This document shows positions 1-5,227 of a DNA stretch of 6,812 bases, piece by piece. A program made the translations under genes and the position numbers. Each line of letters opens with the position of its first letter. Within the stretch, counting starts at the first letter, position 1. Below the pieces are notes generated by a model. The model saw nothing but the letters and a program-made list of their open reading frames with translations. It searched no databases and was not told where the DNA came from. The DNA is taken from positions 1 through 6,812 of the forward strand of contig JACXTO010000204.1 in the NCBI GenBank assembly GCA_016919565.1, given 5' to 3'. The stretch comes from Methanomassiliicoccaceae archaeon. Its GTDB lineage: Archaea; Thermoplasmatota; Thermoplasmata; Methanomassiliicoccales; UBA472.

Positions 1-720
1 TATGGCAAGATAGCGCGCGAAGGCGGCTCCTGCGGCTGCGGGAGCGATTGCTGCGGGGAAGCAGCGCAGGCCCCGATCCAGATCTCCTCGACCCTTGGCT
101 ATTCCGAAGCCGAGCTCGCTGTCCTGCCTGATTCCAATCTAGGCCTGGGTTGCGGCAATCCTGGAGCCCTAAGCAATATCAGAGAGGGGGACATCGTCCT
201 CGATCTCGGTAGCGGGGCGGGAATGGACGCATTCATTGCGGCCAAGAAGGTCGGCGCCACCGGGAAAGTCATCGGTGTCGATTTCACCATGGACATGATC
301 AAGAAGGCCCGAAGGAACGCAAAAAAGAACGGTTTCACAAATGTCGAATTCCGCCACGGTGACATCGAGGACCTGCCAGTGAAGAGCGACTCCATCGACG
401 TAATCCTCAGCAACTGCGTGATCAACCTAGCCCCCGACAAATCGAAGGTGTTCGAGGAAGCTTTCAGGGTGCTCAGGCCAGGGGGAAGGATTTGCCTTTC
501 CGATATGGTGCTTCTCGAAGAGCTCTCAGAGGAACAGAAGGCGGATGAGGACCTGATATCTGGATGCATTGGGGGAGCCATCCTGAAGGACGAGTATCTG
601 AGATTGATGAAGAAGGCGGGATTCCAGCTGACGAAGGTCAGCGAGGACGTTGATATCGGCAAAAGGCAGTATCGAGGGCTTCCTGTGGAGAGCGTCAAGA
701 TATTGGCCAAGAAGAAGTGA
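1..720 (+). CDS. arsM: Arsenite S-adenosylmethionine methyltransferase ArsM, 5'-truncated by window edge
   Basis: The frame is open from base 1 to the TGA at 718-720, giving 239 visible residues. Family members are about 260-280 aa, so perhaps 20-40 N-terminal residues lie outside the window. The enzyme transfers methyl groups from SAM to As(III) in the cytosol. Seen: a Cys-rich stretch [12 protein letters not shown] at visible residues 8-19, a GLGCGNP motif (C51), the SAM-binding motif LDLGSGAG (68-74), SNCVINLAP (C139), [12 protein letters not shown], and SGCIGGA (C189). C51 and C189 correspond to the conserved Cys known as C72 and C174 in the algal CmArsM. No Cys follows C189, so the fourth conserved Cys (C224 there) has no counterpart; the protein ends about 50 residues later in a Lys-rich tail. 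This resembles the short prokaryotic ArsM form. Clustering with arsDA, arsRC and acr3 supports the arsenic role. Confidence 0.93.
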   Translation, partial: YGKIAREGGSCGCGSDCCGEAAQAPIQISSTLGYSEAELAVLPDSNLGLGCGNPGALSNIREGDIVLDLGSGAGMDAFIAAKKVGATGKVIGVDFTMDMIKKARRNAKKNGFTNVEFRHGDIEDLPVKSDSIDVILSNCVINLAPDKSKVFEEAFRVLRPGGRICLSDMVLLEELSEEQKADEDLISGCIGGAILKDEYLRLMKKAGFQLTKVSEDVDIGKRQYRGLPVESVKILAKKK

Positions 721-730
721 CCGCTCATCC

Positions 731-779
731 ATTTCGGTCCGCCATAGGCGAGACGCTCTTGCCATTGGCGGACCTAGAT
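731..779. other. Long imperfect hairpin just after arsM
   Basis: Bases 736-744 (GGTCCGCCA) pair perfectly with 766-774 (TGGCGGACC). After a 2x2 mismatch the stem continues as 747-752 with 758-763 (GGCGAG/CTTGCC, one G-U pair), closed by a 5-base loop. Beyond one mismatch (735/775), 731-734 pairs with 776-779. The structure begins 10 bases after the arsM stop. No T-run follows, so it is not a bacterial-type intrinsic terminator, and archaeal termination usually relies on T-tracts rather than hairpins. It could stabilise the arsM mRNA 3' end, be processed into a small RNA, or be a dispersed palindromic element. The pairing is seen; the role is unknown. Confidence 0.6.
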
Positions 780-973
780 CACAAGCGATTCGAGCGCCTG
801 TCAATGCCAATCTACAAGAATGGCCGTCCAATCCGAAGTGAGGGGCTGAAGATGGATTCGTGCTGGATATAGCCAAGAATCTGCGACAGGGTCATTTTGA
901 ATAATGTTGAAATATCCAAACGTCGTTAGCAATTCACGTTGTTAGAGGCGAAATAGCAATTGCGGCGAAAGAT
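780..973 (+). promoter_or_regulatory. Gene-free spacer with candidate promoter and degenerate ArsR operator
   Basis: I find no convincing gene between arsM and the next start codon. A TATA-like stretch (GGATATAGCC, 865-874) is followed by 894-913, ATTTTGAATAATGTTGAAAT. Aligned without gaps to the acr3 operator this matches 13 of 20 bases. The right half-site TTGAA is intact and the left is TTTGA instead of TTCAA. The spacing from TATA centre to operator centre is about 34 bp, longer than the about 26 bp at the other two promoters, so ArsR control of the downstream unit is only suggested. The spacer shows no clear SD close to the ATG at 974; GAGG at 945-948 is too far away. Confidence 0.35.
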
Positions 974-1228
974 ATGGAAGACAAACCATGTTGCGCGGAG
1001 GCGGCGGCACGCCTGATAAAGCATCTCGTCATAGATGGCATCCCGATCGGATTGGCCAGGCTCGATGAGATCATGAGCGAGGTCAGAGCGTCGAGGTTGC
1101 CGGGTGATGCCGAAATCGCAGAAGCATTACTGAAAAATGTCAAGATCTACAATTATGTGCCCTCAAGCGCGAGCTCAGAATACAAGCGAGCATTGTTAGA
1201 GGAATACCATCGGAGAGGTGGCCAATGA
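974..1228 (+). CDS. Small conserved protein with N-terminal Cys pair, unknown function
   Basis: This is an 84-aa soluble, mostly helical-looking protein beginning MEDKPCCAEAA, with vicinal cysteines C6-C7. The core reads VIDGIPIGLARLDEIM, then AEALLKNVKIYNYVP, and ends ALLEEYHRRGGQ. From memory it resembles a short family in methanogens and anaerobic bacteria found beside TIGR00412 thioredoxin-like proteins and ArsP/DUF318-type permeases. Database entries sometimes label it 'NAC family transcription factor', which nothing in the sequence supports. The stop overlaps the next start in ATGA (1225-1228), implying translational coupling with the thioredoxin-DGC gene. The Cys pair could bind As(III) or another soft metal, by analogy with the CC sites in the ArsD and ArsR encoded here; that is inference. 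The ATG start is the first in-frame ATG after a stop at 902. Confidence 0.75.
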   Translation: MEDKPCCAEAAARLIKHLVIDGIPIGLARLDEIMSEVRASRLPGDAEIAEALLKNVKIYNYVPSSASSEYKRALLEEYHRRGGQ

Positions 1229-1878
1229 TCATCGAGATATTCGGAATGGGGTGCGTTAAATGCAAACAGCTAATGATGAACGTCCAGCAAGCTGTGAAAG
1301 AATTGGGCGTCGAAGCTCAGGTCAACAAGATCGAGGATTTCGAGATGTTGATTCGCAGAGGCATCACGATGACCCCGGGATTGGTCATCGATGGCGAGAT
1401 TCGGTCGATGGGCAGAGTGCCCAGCGTGATTGAGATAAAAGAGATGATCGAGGTAGTTGGCAAGGAAAAGACAGTGCAGCCGACCTCTGCGACCACAAAG
1501 AGAGATCCTTCCTGTGGATGCTCTGGGGAGGGGGTGGCATTCTATCCCTGTTCCGGAGGCTCGAACGTCGGCCAGATTTCCAACGACGCGGCTAAGTCCC
1601 TGTCTGAACAGGGATTGGGGAAATTCTCATGTCTGGCCGGCATTGGCTCCCATGGAGAAGGCTTCTTAACTAACGCAAAAAGGGCTAAGCATGTCGTAAG
1701 CCTCGATGGCTGTGCATCCAAATGCTCATACAATACCCTGAGGCATGCTGGCATCGAACCTACAATGCATATCGTCGTCACTGAGCTGGGAATAAAGAAG
1801 GCCTACGACCAGCTCAGTACAAATCCTGAGGACGTCGAAAAAGTCGTAAGTCTGGTCCGGATCCAGCTGCAACAATAA
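1225..1878 (+). CDS. Thioredoxin-like (TIGR00412/MTH895-type) domain fused to DGC putative zinc-binding domain
   Basis: The protein is 217 aa in two parts. Residues 1-78 are a small thioredoxin fold of the 'redox-active disulfide protein 2' type, with the active site GCVKC (C10, C13) near the N-terminus and the cis-Pro region TMTPGLVIDG around P51. A linker at about 80-102 contains CGC (C97, C99). Residues 103-217 match the DGC family (PF08859): YPCSGGSN (C109), SCLAGIG (C136), the signature SLDGCASKC (C163, C167) and HIVVTELGIKK. These two domains are usually separate neighbouring proteins, so the fusion is notable. There is no signal peptide or membrane segment, so it is cytosolic. In an ars cluster it may reduce ArsC or ArsM, or sequester metalloid thiolates; that is inference. 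Domain assignment is from remembered motifs. Sampled lines look more AT-rich than arsA. Confidence 0.85.
   Translation: MIIEIFGMGCVKCKQLMMNVQQAVKELGVEAQVNKIEDFEMLIRRGITMTPGLVIDGEIRSMGRVPSVIEIKEMIEVVGKEKTVQPTSATTKRDPSCGCSGEGVAFYPCSGGSNVGQISNDAAKSLSEQGLGKFSCLAGIGSHGEGFLTNAKRAKHVVSLDGCASKCSYNTLRHAGIEPTMHIVVTELGIKKAYDQLSTNPEDVEKVVSLVRIQLQQ
1597..1614. repeat. Perfect 7-bp inverted repeat inside the DGC-domain coding sequence
   Basis: TCCCTGT (1597-1603), the 4-base loop CTGA and ACAGGGA (1608-1614) form a perfect stem, extended outward by a G-U and an A-T pair. It lies in the codons for KSLSEQGL. It may be chance; no function is claimed. Confidence 0.4.
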
Positions 1879-1977
1879 TTGAGGCCCATTCGAAGATAAT
1901 GGATTGGGTCCACATTCAGAACAGCAATTGTGATTCTTGATTAAATGAGCCTTGGTCCTCGATCTCAAGGTCATCAA

Positions 1978-1993
1978 TTCAAAGACATTTGAA
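1978..1993. promoter_or_regulatory. Upstream ArsR operator candidate O1 of arsDA
   Basis: TTCAAAGACATTTGAA is a perfect dyad with the architecture TTCAA-N6-TTGAA, identical in half-sites and spacing to the sites at 2024-2039 and 5183-5198. It sits just upstream of the BRE/TATA region of arsD, with its centre 46 bp from O2. Binding here would overlap or abut the TFB-recognition region. Assignment to ArsR is inference from recurrence at ars promoters. Confidence 0.6.
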
Positions 1994-2009
1994 AAGAAAA
2001 ACTATATTA
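1994..2009 (+). promoter_or_regulatory. Archaeal BRE/TATA element for arsDA
   Basis: A purine-rich stretch (AAGAAAAA, roughly 1994-2001) precedes ACTATATTA (2001-2009), a good archaeal BRE plus TATA box. The expected transcription start about 25 bp downstream falls near 2030, in the middle of operator O2. A bound repressor would therefore block initiation. Confidence 0.65.
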
Positions 2010-2021
2010 ACCAGGAGGTAT

Positions 2022-2041
2022 GTTTCAAAAACTATTGAAAT
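2022..2041. promoter_or_regulatory. ArsR operator candidate O2 of arsDA
   Basis: GTTTCAAAAACTATTGAAAT matches the acr3 operator at 17 of 20 positions and carries TTCAA-N6-TTGAA at 2024-2039. It is centred about 26 bp after the TATA centre, over the predicted transcription start. The same geometry is seen at acr3, which strongly suggests a shared repressor, most simply the ArsR encoded in this window. Confidence 0.8.
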
Positions 2042-2064
2042 GACATTGAAGTTGAGGTGATGAG

Positions 2065-2382
2065 TTGCCGAAGAAGATGGTGATCTACGAGGGAATGCTG
2101 TGCTGTACAACAGGTATCTGCGGTCCAGAGCCAAACAAGGAGCTTATCCAGCTGACCGAGGACGTCAAGAGATTGCAGGCCGAGTTCCCAGAGGTGAGAA
2201 TCATTAGGGCATCCATGTCCTTCAACGCACAGGCCTATCTGGAGGAGCCCGAAGTCCTCAAGCTCGTGAAGGTGGAGGGGACGGATGTGCTGCCGATCAC
2301 GACAGTGGATGGGAGGATCCTCCTCAAACGGAGTTACATGACCTACGAGGAGATGAGGAAAGCACTCCTGGACGCGCCGTAG
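2065..2382 (+). CDS. arsD: Arsenical metallochaperone ArsD
   Basis: This 105-aa cytosolic protein carries As(III) and hands it to ArsA. The N-terminal motif EGMLCCTTGICGP holds C13, C14 and C19, matching the three essential cysteines C12/C13/C18 of plasmid R773 ArsD. The thioredoxin-like fold continues through TDVLPITTVDGRILLKRSYMTYEEM. It lacks the C-terminal Cys pairs of the 120-aa R773 protein, which are known to be dispensable. The start is TTG at 2065, because a strong SD, GAGGTGAT (2054-2061), is correctly placed for it; the nearby ATG at 2060 is out of frame and quickly stops, and the in-frame ATG at 2077 is too far from the SD. A dual-operator promoter precedes it and arsA follows 50 bases later. 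Confidence 0.95.
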   Translation: MPKKMVIYEGMLCCTTGICGPEPNKELIQLTEDVKRLQAEFPEVRIIRASMSFNAQAYLEEPEVLKLVKVEGTDVLPITTVDGRILLKRSYMTYEEMRKALLDAP

Positions 2383-2432
2383 GAATCCTTGAGGCCAGTA
2401 TGAACGAGTGATCGAAGATGGGGGTGAATTTG

Positions 2433-4253
2433 ATGAATAACTTGATCGAACCGGAGAAGGGCAAAACGAAGTTCATATTCTTCAGCGGAAAAGGGGGCGT
2501 GGGAAAAAGCACCATGAGCTGTGCGACCGCTGTATGGCTTGCTCGCAGAGGCTACAAGACTCTCATCGTGACCACGGACCCCGCGCCTAACCTTGGAGAC
2601 ATCTTCGAACAGAAGATCGGACATCATGCCACTGCGATCGTCACGGTCCCCAACCTCTATGCGGTGGAGATCAACCCGGACGCAGCATCCCAAGAGTACC
2701 GGGAGCGGATGGTCTCCCCACTCAAGGATGTTCTGGATCAGAAGAAATTGGATGCGATGATGGAGCAGCTGAAGAGCCCCTGCGTTGAAGAGGTTGCGGC
2801 ATTCGATAGCTTCATCGAGTACATGGACGACCCTCAGTATGATGTGGTCGTTTTCGACACGGCGCCGACAGGCCATACGATACGGCTGCTGGCGCTTCCC
2901 AGCGGTTGGTCTGATGAGCTTGATAAGGACGGTTCGACATGCATCGGACCGAGTTCCTCCCTGCAGGGTGCCAAGGTCAAGTACAAGAAGGCCATCGGAT
3001 ACCTCCAGGACGGCGCAAAGACCTCGTTCATATTCGTCCTCAAGCCGGAGCGGTCGTCGATCGTCGAGACCAACCGGAGCATGGAGGAGCTTTCCAAGCT
3101 TGGAATAAAGACCAATTCGCTGATCATCAACGGCGTCCTTCCGGCCGAGGCGGCGACGGATGCCTTTTTCAAGAGGAAGAAGGCGGAAGAGGACAAGATG
3201 ATAGCAGAGATAAAGCGCGATTTCGTGATCAATGAACTGCTGTACCCTCTGCAGGACACCGAGATCAACGGCGTGGCCGCCCTAGAATCCGTGGCGTCCT
3301 ACCTGTTCGATAACAGCAATGCCAAGGTGCGGAGTGCCCCAGAAGTAGCCCAGCTCACCACATCCCCGGTGAAGAGCGACCTGGACGCGGTCAGGAAGCT
3401 GCTCCGCCCTGCGAACGGGACCAGATATCTATTCTTCACCGGCAAGGGAGGTGTGGGGAAGAGCACGGTAGCTTGCGCCACCTCGGTCTACCTGGCGGAC
3501 CAGGGACTGAGGACGCTGATCGTGACGACCGATCCTGCATCTCACCTTCAAGAGATTTTCGAGCAGGAGGTCGGGCCGGTGCCCGCTCCTGTCAAGGGAG
3601 TAAAGAACCTCGACGTCGCTCGGATCGATCAGAAGGTCGCCCTGGATGAGTATCGGAAGAGGATACTCGATTCGGTGAAGGACCAATCAAAGGACATCCA
3701 GAAATCGGTAGAGGAGGACCTCAGCTCCCCTTGCGCCGAAGAAATGTCCGCCTTTGAGAAGTTCATGAGCTACTTCGAGCTGGAAGGCTACCAAGTGGTC
3801 ATCTTCGACACCGCGCCAACGGGGCATACCATCAGGCTGCTGGAGCTGCCATCGGATTGGAAGGGATTCATCGACCTGGGAACGCTGGCAAAGAACACGT
3901 CCGCCGATACCAGGAACAAGTACGCAAGCGTCATCGAGACGATGAGGTCCAAGGACAAGAGCAGCTTCGTCTTCGTCGTCTATCCCGAATACACTCCGAT
4001 AATCGAGGCTTGGCGTGCATCCCAGGAGTTGAAGAAGCAAGTAGGCATCGAGACCGCTATGGTCGCTGTGAACTTCATCCTGCCCGAGGGATACGGCCGC
4101 AACGCGTTCTTCGAGAGCCGGCGCAGGCAGCAGCAGAAGTATCTGCAGGAGATCGGCCCGAGGTTCAAGGTGCCGCTGTTCCTAGTGCCCATGCTGGACC
4201 ATGCGCCAGAGGGGATCGAGAATCTCAGGGCCCTGGCCAAGGAGATCTTCTAA
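2433..4253 (+). CDS. arsA: Arsenite-stimulated ATPase ArsA, tandem two-domain form
   Basis: The protein is 606 aa, close to R773 ArsA (583 aa). It hydrolyses ATP in response to As(III) delivered by ArsD and couples to an efflux permease at the inner membrane face. Two homologous halves are visible. A1 has a P-loop GKGGVGKST (19-27), SPCVEEVAAF (C117), the switch motif DTAPTGHTIRLL (from D142) and a further Cys at C170. A2 has GKGGVGKST (337-345), SPCAEEMSAF (C434) and DTAPTGHTIRLL (from D459). C117, C170 and C434 correspond to the metalloid-site cysteines C113, C172 and C422 of R773 ArsA. ATG 2433 is chosen because GGGGGTGA (2420-2427) is well placed. ATG 2418 (5 residues longer, preceded by GTGATC) is possible. 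Acr3 rather than ArsB is the only permease here and the likely partner. Confidence 0.96.
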   Translation: MNNLIEPEKGKTKFIFFSGKGGVGKSTMSCATAVWLARRGYKTLIVTTDPAPNLGDIFEQKIGHHATAIVTVPNLYAVEINPDAASQEYRERMVSPLKDVLDQKKLDAMMEQLKSPCVEEVAAFDSFIEYMDDPQYDVVVFDTAPTGHTIRLLALPSGWSDELDKDGSTCIGPSSSLQGAKVKYKKAIGYLQDGAKTSFIFVLKPERSSIVETNRSMEELSKLGIKTNSLIINGVLPAEAATDAFFKRKKAEEDKMIAEIKRDFVINELLYPLQDTEINGVAALESVASYLFDNSNAKVRSAPEVAQLTTSPVKSDLDAVRKLLRPANGTRYLFFTGKGGVGKSTVACATSVYLADQGLRTLIVTTDPASHLQEIFEQEVGPVPAPVKGVKNLDVARIDQKVALDEYRKRILDSVKDQSKDIQKSVEEDLSSPCAEEMSAFEKFMSYFELEGYQVVIFDTAPTGHTIRLLELPSDWKGFIDLGTLAKNTSADTRNKYASVIETMRSKDKSSFVFVVYPEYTPIIEAWRASQELKKQVGIETAMVAVNFILPEGYGRNAFFESRRRQQQKYLQEIGPRFKVPLFLVPMLDHAPEGIENLRALAKEIF

Positions 4254-4283
4254 CCGCATTCCAGCTGTGCAAGGTCTTCGATC

Positions 4284-4688
4284 CTACTTGCCATCTGGCA
4301 CGGTCTGCTGACCTGACGGGGTCTTGACCCAATACTTGCCTTTCTCTGTCAACATGTAGATACGCCATTTCTTCCTGGGCGATGAGGTTATTAGTTGCGC
4401 CTCTTCCAGAGTGCTCAAATGGTAGGAGAGCTTGGAATTGGAGAGCCCGGTGATCTCTTTGAGAAGACACGGGCATAATGCGGTCTCAAGGAGGGCGTGA
4501 AGGATCTGCAGTCGGATGGGTTCGGAGAGCGCCTGGAAGAGTTCAGCGTCAGAGGCAAGGCTCTCCCTCTTCGGAACGAGGCTTTTCAACTCCTCCAGCC
4601 CGCCGCGCTGCCGAACGGCTGCTTCCATCTCCTCTGGCAGGCTCATCAGGTCCGCGCAGCACTGGTCCTTCTTCGCCTTCTTCGCCAC
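4284..4688 (-). CDS. arsR: ArsR-family arsenic-responsive transcriptional repressor
   Basis: This is a 134-aa winged-helix regulator that releases DNA on binding As(III). The core reads LFQALSEPIRLQILHALL, then TALCPCLLKEITGLSNSKLSYHLSTLEEAQLI, and the wing WRIYMLTEKGK. A CxC pair (C72, C74) sits at the start of the HTH where ArsR proteins carry the ELCVC-type metalloid site. An N-terminal extension adds a CC pair (C10-C11), which could supply further thiol ligands; this is inference. GTG at 4688 is preferred because GAGGGATGA (4701-4693 on the minus strand) is a good SD at proper spacing. A GTG at 4703, five codons upstream, has no SD. The gene follows arsC with a 4-base gap, so the SD overlaps the arsC stop and translation is probably coupled. 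It converges with arsA, 30 bases apart. Confidence 0.92.
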   Translation of the reverse strand: MAKKAKKDQCCADLMSLPEEMEAAVRQRGGLEELKSLVPKRESLASDAELFQALSEPIRLQILHALLETALCPCLLKEITGLSNSKLSYHLSTLEEAQLITSSPRKKWRIYMLTEKGKYWVKTPSGQQTVPDGK

Positions 4689-4692
4689 CCTG

Positions 4693-5112
4693 TCATCCCT
4701 CACTGCTCAATACGAGCTTATCGATAATCCATTTATTGATTTCATTCCTGCTCTTCCTGAAAGCTTGCAGCTTATCATCGGCCGACCCCTTGAATGAGGA
4801 TGGGTCGTCGAAGGCACGGTGAATCTGTTCCCTGCCTCCGGGAAAGAAAGGGCATGTCTCCGCGGCGTCCGAACAGACCATGACGACGTAATCAAATTGC
4901 TGGCCTTCGAACTCGTCCAGGCCCTTCGATCTATGGCCAGAGATGTCGATCCCCATCTCGGCCATGACTTGGACCGCGTAGGGGTTGACGATCCCTGGTT
5001 TTGTGCCGGCGCTCTTGGCACGAAGGACCTTCGAATAGAGCGAATTGACCAGCCCCTCTGCCATTTGGGACCGAGCTGAATTGTGGGTACAGATGAACAG
5101 GACCGATTTCAT
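4693..5112 (-). CDS. arsC: Arsenate reductase ArsC, thioredoxin-coupled low-molecular-weight phosphatase type
   Basis: The protein is 139 aa and reduces As(V) to As(III) in the cytosol. It starts MKSVLFICTHNSARSQMAEG, with the PTP-loop C8-X5-R14-S. VVMVCSDAAETCPFFPG holds C80 and C87. This triad matches C10/C82/C89 of S. aureus pI258 ArsC, whose disulfide cascade is recycled by thioredoxin. FDDP (D103) matches the general acid Asp. The frame remains open upstream to an ATG at 5160, but ATG 5112 is chosen: GAGGT at 5123-5119 on the minus strand is an SD six bases away, and family proteins begin at this M. It is the first gene of arsC-arsR and is divergent from acr3, sharing the operator-bearing intergenic region. 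The thioredoxin-DGC fusion upstream is a candidate reductant; this is inference. Confidence 0.95.
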   Translation of the reverse strand: MKSVLFICTHNSARSQMAEGLVNSLYSKVLRAKSAGTKPGIVNPYAVQVMAEMGIDISGHRSKGLDEFEGQQFDYVVMVCSDAAETCPFFPGGREQIHRAFDDPSSFKGSADDKLQAFRKSRNEINKWIIDKLVLSSEG

Positions 5113-5227
5113 TTTTCTACCTCGTGGTATCAACTGGATGCTCAGGCATATAGCTAGCAACTTATTTGTATCTGCACATCATTTCAATAACAATTGAAAT
5201 CATAATGATTCAGCGAAAAGGATCAAT
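5113..5227. promoter_or_regulatory. Divergent arsCR / acr3 promoter region
   Basis: This 115-bp spacer holds both promoters. For acr3, a TATA-like CTTATTTGTA (5161-5170) is centred about 25 bp before the operator centre, mirroring the arsD promoter. For arsC on the minus strand, candidates are GCTATATGCC (5155-5146), TACAAATAAG (5171-5162) and AATCATTATG (5209-5200); the sequence alone does not decide among them. A weak SD-like AAAGGATCA lies just before the acr3 ATG, and a good SD precedes arsC. Confidence 0.6.
5181..5200. promoter_or_regulatory. ArsR operator candidate between arsC and acr3
   Basis: ATTTCAATAACAATTGAAAT is a perfect 8-bp inverted repeat (5181-5188 with 5193-5200) around a 4-base spacer, containing TTCAA-N6-TTGAA at 5183-5198. 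It matches the arsD O2 site at 17 of 20 bases. Its position over the predicted acr3 start and upstream of arsC would let one repressor dimer control export, reduction and its own synthesis. Confidence 0.82.

Noticed and set aside
99..728. A 209-aa open frame on the minus strand opposite arsM
   Set aside because: Ser/Arg/Pro-rich low-complexity product with no recognisable motifs; it is the antisense shadow of arsM, whose SAM-binding motifs are unambiguous.
1883..1912. GGCCCA/TGGGTC pairing after the thioredoxin-DGC gene as a terminator
   Set aside because: Short stem with a G-U pair and a long loop, with no T-run following.
2343..2876. A 177-aa minus-strand open frame opposite arsD/arsA
   Set aside because: It overlaps the ArsA P-loop coding region and has no family signature; a codon-bias shadow.
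4318..4345. GGGTCTTGACCC hairpin followed by T-rich bases as an arsA terminator
   Set aside because: The stem is only four to five pairs, lies within arsR coding sequence 65 bases past the arsA stop, and the T-tract is interrupted.
5113..5160. 16-residue N-terminal extension of ArsC from ATG 5160
   Set aside because: It would run past a good SD at 5119-5123 that fits ATG 5112, and family proteins start at the M before KSVLFICTHNS.
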